From Acidobacteriota bacterium (lineage in GTDB: Bacteria > Acidobacteriota > Thermoanaerobaculia > Gp7-AA8), in contig QHVT01000008.1 of NCBI GenBank assembly GCA_003223645.1, forward strand, positions 62,001-126,000: a stretch of 64,000 nt of DNA. The letters run 5' to 3'. The stretch's first letter is position 1. Every line of letters starts with the position of its first letter. Shown one piece after another: positions 17,056 through 26,000 of the stretch. A program made the translations under genes and the position numbers. A model generated the notes under the pieces. It did no database searches. It was not told the origin of the DNA and saw only the letters and a list, made by a program, of their open reading frames with translations.

Positions 17056-17379
17056 ATGAAACCGGCCCGGATGCAAATGAAACCGGCCCGGATGCAAGTG
17101 AAACAGGCCCGGATGCAAGTGAAACAGGCCCGGATGCAAATGAAACAGGCCTGGATGCAAGTGAAACAGGCCCGGATGCAAATGAAACAGGCCCGGATGC
17201 AAATGAAACAGGCCCGGATGCAAGTGAAACAGGCCCGGATGCAAGTGAAACAGGCCCGGATGCAAATGAAACAGGCCCGGATGCAAGTGAAACAGGCCCG
17301 GATGCAAGTGAAACAGGCCCGGATGCAAATGAAACAGGCCCGGATGCAGAAACCGGCCCGGATGCAAGTGAAACTGGCT
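17056..17379. repeat. 21-bp minisatellite, about 15 units
   Basis: Fourteen full units and a shorter one built on GAAACAGGCCCGGATGCAA plus two variable bases (A/G). Because 21 is a multiple of 3 and no unit contains a stop, the array is open on both strands: plus reads repeated (M/V)KQARMQ, minus reads FHLHPGL. A plus-strand open frame (17020-17454) spans it, but no ribosome site or conserved flanking domain supports a gene. Confidence 0.9.
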
Positions 17380-17450
17380 ATAGCCGGCGAGCCAGCCGCC
17401 GAGACGGCGGCGTTCCCAAGTCGTGCGTCTGGACACTCGGTTCCGGGGCG

Positions 17451-17715
17451 CTGAAACGCCCGGCGACGATCTACCGTCCATCGCCACGACTGTATCCGGA
17501 ATCACTTCCGCCGATCGAATACCCCGGCCATCTTGAGACCCGAAAGATCGACAGCAGAGGGCATGATGCGGGGGAAGCACGAGCGGATCTTCACGAGCAA
17601 GACCCTGGCGAGCGAACACGTCGGTCTTGAGGAGATCGACAACGGCATCTGGTCGCTCTACCACGGACCGGTACTACTGGCCCGCTTTCGAGGAACGGGA
17701 GATGAGGTTCTATGG
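17451..17715 (+). pseudogene. Frameshifted C-terminal remnant of an IS transposase
   Basis: One frame reads LKRPATIYRPSPRLYPESLP followed by PIEYPGHLETRK. A shifted frame then continues with ERIFTSKTLASEHVGLEEID and NGIWSLYHGPVLLARF. This order is the usual C-terminal tail of DDE integrase-type transposases (IS481/IS3-like), where the same elements lie in one frame. The catalytic DDE region is missing, so it is a decayed fragment and marks the island as a past insertion site. Confidence 0.75.
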
Positions 17716-17960
17716 CTGACGTTCAATGTCCCTACTGGGTCAGAAGGCACGACGCGTGGCAGGTTGTGCTCCTGAGTGATCGAACATCAGCCTATCGTGT
17801 CGACACAGTGCGTTCGTGCGAATTGAATGGACGGCTGACGCTCCGCGTATTGGAAAATCCAACCTCACGAAAACCACCGCCCAGCGACTTCCGACCACTA
17901 CGGGGTGTAACCTATGTGCCCGGTCTGTTTGTCACCCATGTTCCCGGCTGCACGCTCGAG

Positions 17961-19016
17961 TTAGCCGGTGACTTGGTTTGGAGGTGGCCACGTAGACTGA
18001 AGATGTTCGACAACAGCGGTCAAACCTTGTCTCGTGAACGTCTGAGGAATAATAAAGTTCGGATAGCGACCGTCATGTAATCCTACAGCGCGGTCCTCGT
18101 CCGACACCGGCAAGACCAGCGTGATCCGATTGCTTTGCTCGTCGTGGTGAGGTGTGCCGCTTGCTTCTCGTGGGCCGAGCATGTAGAACTGCGATGGCCG
18201 CAGTTGACTCGACCGCCATATAACGCGAGGCACCCAATCGTTCGTATGATGCGCCGCTAAGAGCAGAAGGACAATATCGTTTTTATCTAGGTCATCTGGC
18301 GACGTCTCGTCATGATCTGTTACGTGGCAGATAACGTTCCTTTCGTGAAAAATCTCGGCGATGACGCGTCCTAACGCGGCCTCAGACGGAGCATGCACTA
18401 CCACGACCCGTAACTGAGTGGCTGGTGTGATAGCGACATAGAGTTGTGGCGGCACTCGCTGGCGGAAACGTTGGAATAACGTGTCATACGGCATCAACTG
18501 CACTCCGGGTGGCAGCAGACCGTCGAGTTGCTCTCTGAGAATTTCAGAGGTGACCTTCATTTGAAGTTCGCGCGCCAACACGATTATCAGGAATATGTGT
18601 CCATGGCTGCCCAGGGCGAGTATCGGTTCTGAGCCGCGCACCAATTCACGGCCGAGATTCTGAGCATATACCTTTGCCTGAGCGTATGCGGTCTGGGCAT
18701 CCGCCGACAAACGCAGAACCTGCTCGCGTGGCGATACAAGGATGGAGGTGTCGGCACGCTTCAGTTCGATCGCACCGTAAACAAGCCGACCCGCATCAGC
18801 ATCGTCTGGATAAATGAGGAAATCTGCCTCGGAGCGTCCTGGCCTACCTCGAGGAACGATTTGTGAAGGCTTGAGCCGAAGCGGGAGAGACTCCGAAAGT
18901 ATTTGAGGAAAGGCGGCGAATAGTTGTTGCCACTCTCTTTCAGGCACATTTCGTCGCGCGAGCAGTTCTGCAAAACGTTCGCGCGCTAGACGGAGCGCGG
19001 CCTCCCCCATGGACAT
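17961..19016 (-). CDS. Shedu-like (DUF4263-type) nuclease with C-terminal TIR-like domain
   Basis: 351 residues. The N-terminal part (about 20-100) has the layout of Shedu/DUF4263 defence nucleases: a leading REWQQLFAAFPQILSESLPL, then a PD-(D/E)xK core with the acid in SEADFLIYPDD and the ExK in AIELKRADTS. The C-terminal part (about 205-300) begins TQLRVVVVHAPSEAALGRVI and has a hydrophobic strand NDIVLLLLAAHHTNDWVPRV, which resembles TIR-like or SEFIR-like folds. Shedu proteins are known anti-phage nucleases; the TIR call is weaker. The gene is less GC-rich than its neighbours and lies alone among repeats and a transposase remnant, consistent with transfer. ATG 19016 lacks a clear ribosome site; the ATG two codons later is an alternative. 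Confidence 0.6.
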   Translation of the reverse strand: MSMGEAALRLARERFAELLARRNVPEREWQQLFAAFPQILSESLPLRLKPSQIVPRGRPGRSEADFLIYPDDADAGRLVYGAIELKRADTSILVSPREQVLRLSADAQTAYAQAKVYAQNLGRELVRGSEPILALGSHGHIFLIIVLARELQMKVTSEILREQLDGLLPPGVQLMPYDTLFQRFRQRVPPQLYVAITPATQLRVVVVHAPSEAALGRVIAEIFHERNVICHVTDHDETSPDDLDKNDIVLLLLAAHHTNDWVPRVIWRSSQLRPSQFYMLGPREASGTPHHDEQSNRITLVLPVSDEDRAVGLHDGRYPNFIIPQTFTRQGLTAVVEHLQSTWPPPNQVTG

Positions 19017-19547
19017 ATGACAATGGTAACTCGGATCTATTTTCGAGGCCGCGCGCTAGAGACGACGCTGGCGCACAACCGGCCACCGGCGGATGCACGC
19101 GACTAAGGTGGATCTCTCACCGTGCGTTGTCGTCGTCCGCCCAACTCTTTACTTGCCAGGCCAACAACACCCCTCTCAGAGACCACGCACGTTCTGCGGG
19201 CTGCTATCGGCGCGCTGTGTATTCGGCTAAGACGATCCCTATGCGACGTGTAGCGTTACGACGCTGCATGATCTGCTCGAATCGAAATGCTTCACCGCGC
19301 CGCGTTTCGCATGGGATTCGACATCGTGCCCGCAAGTCGATGCCGTTTGTCTGCGGAGGCCGGCCGCGGCGAAGATCTCCAGTCGTGTACGACAAATGTT
19401 CCCTCATACGGGTTCGTGGGCTTGCAACCGCGTCGTCTGAAGCGCAATCCGTCCATATCGATCATCGTCGTGGCGACGTCGCGGTGGCCGGGACTCGGGG
19501 TCGCTGAATTTAGGGAACGCAGGACTTCGTTGCCTTCGCCGACAGTA

Positions 19548-19653
19548 TCGATGGCATCGCCGATGTCAAATGGACTCCGCGGATCGCATCGATGACATCG
19601 CCGATCCCAAATTGACTCCGCGGATTCCATCGATGGCATCGCCGATGTCGGAG
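19548..19653. repeat. 41-bp tandem repeat, 2.6 copies
   Basis: Units start at 19548, 19589 and 19630 with TCGATGGCATCGCCGATGTC or a close variant, followed by AAATGGACTCCGCGGAT. The third unit is partial. Confidence 0.85.
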
Positions 19654-19703
19654 TGCGGCGGCCGGGCGGAGACTATGCTGCCGCTTTCTTTACGTAGCGG
19701 AAG

Positions 19704-19729
19704 GCGGCAGCGTAGCTGCCGCAGTCCAA
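19704..19729. repeat. Dispersed 26-base element containing GCGGCAGCGTAGCTGCCGC
   Basis: Exactly matched on the opposite strand at 29276-29301. The core is itself a palindrome around GTAGC. Both copies lie in gene-free gaps. Confidence 0.85.
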
Positions 19730-19854
19730 AGACCGCGACTCGTCGATGGCGGATGAGATGCCGCCGCCGGTGACACGTTGTTCGCTTTCACGTAGCGCGG
19801 GTAGCCGTTGACGAGGTGGACGCGCGGATTGAGTCGCGCTGACGGGCCTCTTCT

Positions 19855-20286
19855 CTAAACGCAGAGCGACGGGCAGCTACCCGATCCGGCGAGCGTCACG
19901 TCGTACGTGACGGGACTGCCGCCCGTCGGCTGCACGGTCAAGGTGAGCGCGTTGCCGACGATCTTTCCGCTGTAGTGCGCGTTCGGCCCTTCATTCGTCG
20001 TCGGTCCGGCCTCGAAGCGGTAGGTGCCGTCGATGCTGAACGTGCCGTTCGATTGCACCGTGGGCTTCGCGAAATGGCCGCGCCAGCAACCGGATTGCAG
20101 CTGGACGTCCGCACCTTCGACGGACAGGCAGACGTTCTCGCCGCTCCACCGGCCGGCGGCCAGCGTCGGGATGTCGCCGCCGAGGGTGTTGATGGGATTC
20201 GAGGTCGGGTCGGTGGGGCTGCCGCCGCAGGTGGCGATGAGGAGCGCCATCGAGGTCGCCAGGGCGTACGTGAACGCTTTACGCAT
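19855..20286 (-). CDS. Putative lipoprotein, unknown function
   Basis: 143 residues. The N-terminus RKAFTYALATSMALLIATCG has a lipoprotein signal with lipobox IATC; the mature part begins with a Pro/Thr/Ser linker. The rest is probably all beta with two Cys pairs (NVCLS, GCWRGH, and CPSLCV at the end). ATG 20286 is chosen because GGAGG lies 6 bases upstream and the signal starts there. Likely anchored on the outer membrane; function not recognised. Confidence 0.8.
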   Translation of the reverse strand: MRKAFTYALATSMALLIATCGGSPTDPTSNPINTLGGDIPTLAAGRWSGENVCLSVEGADVQLQSGCWRGHFAKPTVQSNGTFSIDGTYRFEAGPTTNEGPNAHYSGKIVGNALTLTVQPTGGSPVTYDVTLAGSGSCPSLCV

Positions 20287-20323
20287 AACGCCTCCGCAAG
20301 TTGAGAGCACGTGAAAAATTCGC

Positions 20324-20416
20324 GTCATCCTGAGCCGCGCAGACGGCGAAGGATCTCAGAATTGCTGGTATTGGTATTTTGAGATCCTTCGTCGCGCTTC
20401 GCCGACTCAGGATGAC
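20324..20416. repeat. Palindromic element, GTCATCC...GGATGAC family (copy 2)
   Basis: Starts GTCATCCTGAGCCGCGCAGA and ends with GACTCAGGATGAC; inner inverted block GAAGGATCTCA / TGAGATCCTTC. Lies just upstream of the lipoprotein gene and downstream of the cohesin-like gene. Confidence 0.88.
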
Positions 20417-20448
20417 GAGAGATTGGTTTACAGCCTCTGAGCATGCGC

Positions 20449-22320
20449 TCATTCGATCCGCCGTGCAAATTGCACGCTCGGGTCATTGGTTACGTTGTCG
20501 GTCGTCGATCCATAGATGAATGCGCTGCCGCTCGTGACTTCGAACGTGATCGTCTCGCCGCCGGCGAGCGCGAGTCCTTCGAGAAAGTCGGTCGAGCCGC
20601 TTTGCGTGAAGAACGTGGGCGAGAAGCTTTTGGTCAACGTCTTGACCACCACGCCGTCGCGGTTGCGCACGATGACGTTGAACGCGACGCCCTGCTCGAG
20701 CGTGCGCACGCCGATGTTCAGACGGAACTTCTGAAAGTCCGCCGGCGCGATGACGGCGCCGGTGTTGCCGGCCTTCAGCGCCTCGTCGGTGCTGAGCGGT
20801 TCGAGCGCGATTCCGCTCGTGCCGGCGACGCCGCCGTCGTTGAAGACGCGCGCGAGCGTGACCGGGAGCGACGAGTTGACGTCGGAGACGAGGTCCGCGC
20901 TTCCGAGTCCGACGGCGACGCCCATCGCCGGCAGCAGGTCGTCAAAGGAAAGCGTCTTGCCGGAAGAGATCGTGTACGCGAGCGACGGATCGCCGGAGGA
21001 GCCCTGCGCGCCGGCCGGATGAAACACGATCTTGCCTGAGATGGTCGAGGACTTGGCGTTGTAAAGCTGGACCGAAGTCTTGAAGTACGCGCCGTTGTTG
21101 CCCGGCGCCGATCCGACCGCGGGAAGAACGCGCGTCACGGGCGGCGTGGGAAGCGCGGTGATGAGCACGGAGATCGACGACGAATTCGCCGACGTCGTGT
21201 CGCACGAGGTCGTGTGATTGCGTGCGCGCACGCGGTAGTAGTAACGAACGTCCGCGCTCGTGTGCGTGAATGCGGCGGTCGGCGCGACCACGGTCTGGGA
21301 GGTGACGGTCCCGAATGCAGAGTCGGTCGATTCTTCGATGACGTAGTCGGTCGCACTCCCGACCGCGGGCCAGGTGATGTTGTACGTCGTTCCGACTAGC
21401 ACCGTCTCCGGCCCGGTCAGCGGCGGCGCCGAAGGAACGACGCACTGCGCCGCCTCGACGATCTTCACGGTGGCCGTTGCGGTCCCGCCGCCGGCCGATG
21501 CTGGCAGCGTCGCCGTGATCGTCACGGTGCCGGGCGATATGCCGGTGACGGTGATCGATCCCGTGCGGCTCCCCGCGTTGATCGCGATCGGCGACTGCAC
21601 GGTCGCGAACGCCGTATTCGACGACGTGACCTGCACCGACGTGTTGTTGATCATGCGCACGTCGGTTTGCGCGAACAGCGATCCGTTGCTGCCGGCGGTG
21701 ACGTTCTGCGTCGGCGGCGTGAGCGAGATCGCCGGCACAGGCAACACGATCGAGCCGTTGACGAGCGTGAGTTGTCCGTTGCCGGTCGTCTCTTTCGTCG
21801 CTGCGCTTCCGCCGTCGTCGGTGAGCTGCGTCGTCGCGCTGTCGAGCGTCAGCGTGATGTTCTGTCCCGGCGTCGCCGATGACGAGAGCTGGAAGACGAG
21901 ATGCGCGACGAGATCGCCGGGCGCCGAGGCGTTCAGCGTGAACGGAATCGGATTCGTCGACTGCTGAAAGCTCGCCAGGAGCGAGATTGCGCCGCTGCTC
22001 GCGGGCGACGTCTCGAACGCGGGATGCAGGCTCGCGGTGATTCCGGCGCGCGTGAACGTCACCGACGAGACCGCGGCCGCGGGCGCGTAGGTGACGCGAA
22101 TGCTGAACGCCTGAATGCGCGAGGTCGTCACCTGATCCATTCCCAGCGGCGTGCCGGAGCGATCGCGGATCGACACCGGAACGTCGACGGTGGGACCGTC
22201 GGCGGTCGCGGTGCCGACCGTGATCACGTCCTGCGCCGAGACGGCGCAGGTGATCATGACGTTGCTGACGACGGCGAAGAGAAACGCGAGAACCAGACGA
22301 CTACGGAGATACGAGGCCAT
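20449..22320 (-). CDS. Secreted multidomain protein with cohesin-like, Big2-like and FN3-like domains
   Basis: 623 residues. Signal peptide (about 1-30, ending VSAQ). Cohesin-like domain about 33-185 (TVDVPVSIRDRSGTPLGMDQ; SSVTFTRAGITASLHPAFET; GDLVAHLVFQLSSSATPGQN). A bacterial-Ig/Big2-like domain about 200-290 (ISLTPPTQNVTAGSNGSLFA; GTVTITATLPASAGG), an FN3-like domain about 295-385 (YNITWPAVGSATDYVIEEST; YYYRVRARNH), and a C-terminal beta domain about 395-623 common in exported proteins of such genomes. No anchor is visible. The cohesin-like domain is closely related to that in the next gene upstream (22342-23013). Last gene of a same-strand run starting at 29103. Confidence 0.82.
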   Translation of the reverse strand: MASYLRSRLVLAFLFAVVSNVMITCAVSAQDVITVGTATADGPTVDVPVSIRDRSGTPLGMDQVTTSRIQAFSIRVTYAPAAAVSSVTFTRAGITASLHPAFETSPASSGAISLLASFQQSTNPIPFTLNASAPGDLVAHLVFQLSSSATPGQNITLTLDSATTQLTDDGGSAATKETTGNGQLTLVNGSIVLPVPAISLTPPTQNVTAGSNGSLFAQTDVRMINNTSVQVTSSNTAFATVQSPIAINAGSRTGSITVTGISPGTVTITATLPASAGGGTATATVKIVEAAQCVVPSAPPLTGPETVLVGTTYNITWPAVGSATDYVIEESTDSAFGTVTSQTVVAPTAAFTHTSADVRYYYRVRARNHTTSCDTTSANSSSISVLITALPTPPVTRVLPAVGSAPGNNGAYFKTSVQLYNAKSSTISGKIVFHPAGAQGSSGDPSLAYTISSGKTLSFDDLLPAMGVAVGLGSADLVSDVNSSLPVTLARVFNDGGVAGTSGIALEPLSTDEALKAGNTGAVIAPADFQKFRLNIGVRTLEQGVAFNVIVRNRDGVVVKTLTKSFSPTFFTQSGSTDFLEGLALAGGETITFEVTSGSAFIYGSTTDNVTNDPSVQFARRIE

Positions 22321-22341
22321 TGGGTTCCTGGAACGGGGAAA

Positions 22342-23013
22342 CTATAAACGCATGCGCGTGGCGATGAATCCGAGTGCGAGAGCGAGAGCGATCAAAGCCC
22401 ACATGGACAGCGTGGGACCGTTTGCGGACACGATGTTGATCGCGCCGGCGACGAGCAGAAGGTTTCCGGCGGTCGTGGTCTCCCGCGTCCCCGGGCTTCC
22501 CGCCTGATCGGTGAGCTGCGTGAGCGTAGGATCGAGCGTGAGCGTGATCGTGCTGCCGGGCGTCGCGGTGCCGTTGAGCGTGAACTGCAGGTGCGCGACC
22601 TGATTACCGGGCAGCGGCGCGTTCGACGTGAATGGAATCAGGTTCGTCGCTTCCGCGAATGTGTCGAGCAGCGTGATCGTGCCGGGCCCCGAGGGGCTCG
22701 ACTCGAACGTCGGCGTGAGCGACTGCGTGATGCCGGCGCGCGTGAACGTCACCGATGAAACCATCGATGCGTTCGTGTAGTTGACTTTGATGCTGTACGA
22801 CTGGATGCGCGAGCCCGGCGGCTGATCGATGCCGAGCGGCGTGCCCGACGTGTCGCGAATGTACACGGGCACATCGACGACGGTGTTCGGCGCGCCGGTA
22901 CGCGTCGCGACGGTAATGACGTCCTGAGGAAGAGGCTGCGCCGCCGCGGGGGCGGCGGGCAGCATCATCACAATTGCAATCAGAAGTGCGACTCGGGCCA
23001 GACTCTTCTGCAT
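22342..23013 (-). CDS. Secreted cohesin-domain protein with IPTL-CTERM-like C-terminal signal
   Basis: 223 residues. Signal peptide (RVALLIAIVMMLPAAPAAAQ), then one cohesin-like domain (about 32-185: VVDVPVYIRDTSGTPLGIDQ; SSVTFTRAGITQSLTPTFES; GNQVAHLQFTLNGTATPGST). The C-terminus NGPTLSMWALIALALALGFI followed by ATRMRL has the layout of IPTL-CTERM sorting signals: a PTL.W motif, a membrane helix and a basic end. ATG 23013 gives the signal peptide directly; ATG 23028 overlaps the upstream stop. Probably surface-anchored after processing, and a candidate partner of the dockerin in the gene upstream. Confidence 0.85.
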   Translation of the reverse strand: MQKSLARVALLIAIVMMLPAAPAAAQPLPQDVITVATRTGAPNTVVDVPVYIRDTSGTPLGIDQPPGSRIQSYSIKVNYTNASMVSSVTFTRAGITQSLTPTFESSPSGPGTITLLDTFAEATNLIPFTSNAPLPGNQVAHLQFTLNGTATPGSTITLTLDPTLTQLTDQAGSPGTRETTTAGNLLLVAGAINIVSANGPTLSMWALIALALALGFIATRMRL

Positions 23014-23017
23014 AGCT

Positions 23018-26000
23018 CTACTCCACATTCTTCTTCGGCTGATTGGGCTGCTGCTGCCGCGAGTCGATCTTCGTACCGGTCACGCGCAGCGTTCCGGCGG
23101 CAACGGTCGCCGACCGCGTGCCTCCCTGATCGCTGAGCATCGTGACTGCCGGATCGATGTCGATGGAAACGCTCGCCCCTGCGCGTGCCGTGAGCTCGAT
23201 CTCGGCGACGACGACGGACTGTCCCGCCTCGAGACGAGAGCCGCCGGCGCGTTCATCGAACGCAACGAGATAGGCAAGCGCGTCGCGCGACGGACGACTG
23301 AGCTCGAACGCCGGCTGAACGTCGGCGATCGCTCCGGCGCGATGGATGACCGCGCCGCGAACTGCATCGCTGAACGTCACGCGCAGCGACAGCGCTTGCG
23401 GCACGGTCGAATCGGAATCGGTGCTGATGCGCACCGGCACGACGTACTTGCCGTTGCGCAGCATCGGCGTGCCGAGACTCAGCGCACCCGAGAGTTTCAC
23501 CGAGGACGACGTCGTGATTCGCGGCGCCTCGGATGAAGGCGACGGGCCGCTCATGAACAGATAGTTGACGAGATAGAAGATGTCGGCGGAGTCGACGGCG
23601 GCATCGCCGTTCGCATCACCCGAGTCCATTCCCGAAGGTCCGGCCGGAGGCGCGCCGCTGAGGAACAGATAGTTGACGAGCCAGAAGATGTCGGACGGAT
23701 CGACTGCGCCGTCGTTGTTCGCGTCGAACTGTTTCGGGACGTACTTGTAGCCGTTTGTCAGCGTGCCGCTGCTCGAATCCGGATTCGTGACCGTGACGTT
23801 GACGAAGCCCGCGGCGTGCGCAGGAGTCTTGGCCGTCAGTTTCGTCGAGTTGACGAAGACGACGCTCGTCGCGGCGTTGCCGCCGAACGTGATCGCCGCG
23901 CCGCTCTGGAAGTTCGTGCCGTTGATCGTCACGTTCTTGCCGCCGCTGGTCAGGCCGGCCGACGGAACGACGGACGTGATCGTCACCGGCGGCTGTGTAA
24001 CGACGGTGACGTTCGCCGACTTCGTATCCGAGCATCCTGCCGACGTCGTCACGATGCACTGCAGCGTCAACGTTCCCACGGCTCCGGACGTGAACGTGAT
24101 GTTCGTCGTACCGGTGCCGGCGGTGATCGTGCCGTTGGTGATCGACCAGTTGTACGTCGCGCCCACGCCGGCGTTGGCGACGGATGCCGCATGGCCGGTC
24201 GTGTTCGCGGCGACGCTCGACGGAGCGGTGATCGTGGCGTTCGGGTTCGGATTGACGGTCACCGTCTTGACGGCGGACGGTGCGCTGGGGCAGCCGCTCG
24301 TCGTCACGACGACGGTGTAGTCACCCGCGGCCGTTACGACGTACGTCTGATTGGTTTGGCCTCCGATCGGCGAGCCGAAGAGATACCACTGATAGCCGGT
24401 GGCGCTGCTCGAGGTGAGCGTGGTGCTGCCGCCCTGGCAGAAGCTGGAGTTGCCGCTGATCGTCGGCGTTGCCGGAGTCGGATTGACGACGACGGTGGTC
24501 GAGCCGGCGGCCGAGGTGCAGCCGCTGACCGTGATCGTGACGGAATACGATCCGCCATCCGCAGTAGTCGCGCCGCTGCGCGTCGGATTCTGCAGCGATG
24601 ACGTGAAGCCGCCAGGACCGGTCCACGAGTATGTGGCGCCGGCGACGGTCGGCGTGTTGAGTTGAATCGTGTTGCCGGGGCAGTACGGACCGCCGTTCGT
24701 CGCGGTCGGCGTCGCCGGTGTGGCGTTGACGACCACGGTGGTCGAGCCGGCGGCCGAGGTGCAGCCGCTGACCGTGATCGTGACGGAATACAGTCCGCCG
24801 TCCGCGGTGGTCGCGCCGCTGCGCGTCGGATTCTGCAGCGCGGACGTGAAGCCGCCAGGACCGGTCCACGAGTATGTGGCGCCGGCGACGGTGGGCGTGT
24901 TGAGCTGAATCGTGTTGCCGGGGCAGTACGGTCCGGTGTTCGAAGCCGTCGGCGTCGCCGGCGTTGGATTGACGACGACAGTGGTCGAGCCGGCGGCCGA
25001 GGTGCAGCCACTGACCGTGATCGTCACGTTATAGACGTCACCGGCCGTGGTCGTTGCGCCGCTGCGCGTCGAATTCTGCAGTGCGGAGGTGAAGCCACCA
25101 GGACCGGTCCACGCGTACGTGGCGCCGGCGACAGTCGGCGTGTTGAGCTGAATCGTGTTGCCGGGGCAGTACGGACCGGTGTTCGAAGCCGTCGGCGTCG
25201 CCGGAACCGGAGTCTCGGTCACGGCCGTGATCGCGGACATCGGGCTGCTGCAACCCGCCACGTCGGTCACCTGCACGGTGTAGTCGCCGGCGACCGTCAC
25301 GACGATGTTCTGGGTGGTTACGCCGGTCGAAACGGTGTTGAGGTACCACAGATTGCCGGTCGCGCTGCTCGACATCAGTGTCGTGCTGCCGCCGGTGCAG
25401 AAGGTGGCGGTGCCGCTGATGGTCGGCTGCGACGGCGGGACGTCGATCGGCACGTTGATGTTCGTCGACTTATGGCAGCCGCCCGCCTCGACGACACTGA
25501 GCGTGAGCCCGACGTTGCCGGACGCGCCCGCGGTGTAGGTGATGCTCTGGGTGTTGGTCGCCGAGGTGATCGTGCCGTTGGTGATCGACCACGAGTACGA
25601 CGTCGCGCCTGCCGGACCGGCGGCGGTGTTACCCGCCGAGCTCGGACAGACCGTCGTCGGCGTCGGAGTGATGCTGATCGGCGCGCTGCAGTCGACGTTG
25701 TTGAAGCACATCGTGACGTCGTTGATCGTCGGCGTGGCTGCGTTGTTGGTCGTTGCCAGATACGCTTTGTACTTCGCGTAGCGCAGGTTGTAGAGCGACG
25801 TGAGCGAGCCGGGCGACGTGGTAAAGAACGTGCCCGCAGTGCCGTCCGGGCCTACGAAGCTGAACGGTCCGCCCGGAGTGTTCGAGCCGGCGACCTGGAA
25901 CTGCAGAGTCGTGTTCGCGGGCGTCGCGCCATTCCAGGAGAGGGTCGACCAGATCGGAGTGAGTCCTCCGAGCGGGTTACTGTCCTTGTTGTTCGAAACG

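Larger units (their letters stand above)
19017..19854. other. Gene-free accessory gap
   Basis: 838 bases with no credible coding sequence; the small open frames here are Arg/Ser-rich and lack starts with ribosome sites. It holds a 41-bp tandem repeat (19548-19653) and a palindromic element shared with 29276-29301. The first part (to about 19150) should hold the promoter of the nuclease-like gene. Confidence 0.6.

Noticed and set aside
17020-17454. 144-codon ORF made of KQARMQ repeats, and 207-codon minus ORF
   Set aside because: Both are readings of a 21-bp minisatellite; no start signal or flanking domain.
17712-18080. 122-codon plus-strand ORF
   Set aside because: Partly antisense to the end of the nuclease-like gene and lacks any recognisable domain; may contain more transposase-flank debris.
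19127-19507. 126-codon ORF in the accessory gap
   Set aside because: Arg/Ser-rich, no ribosome site, no similarity I can recognise.
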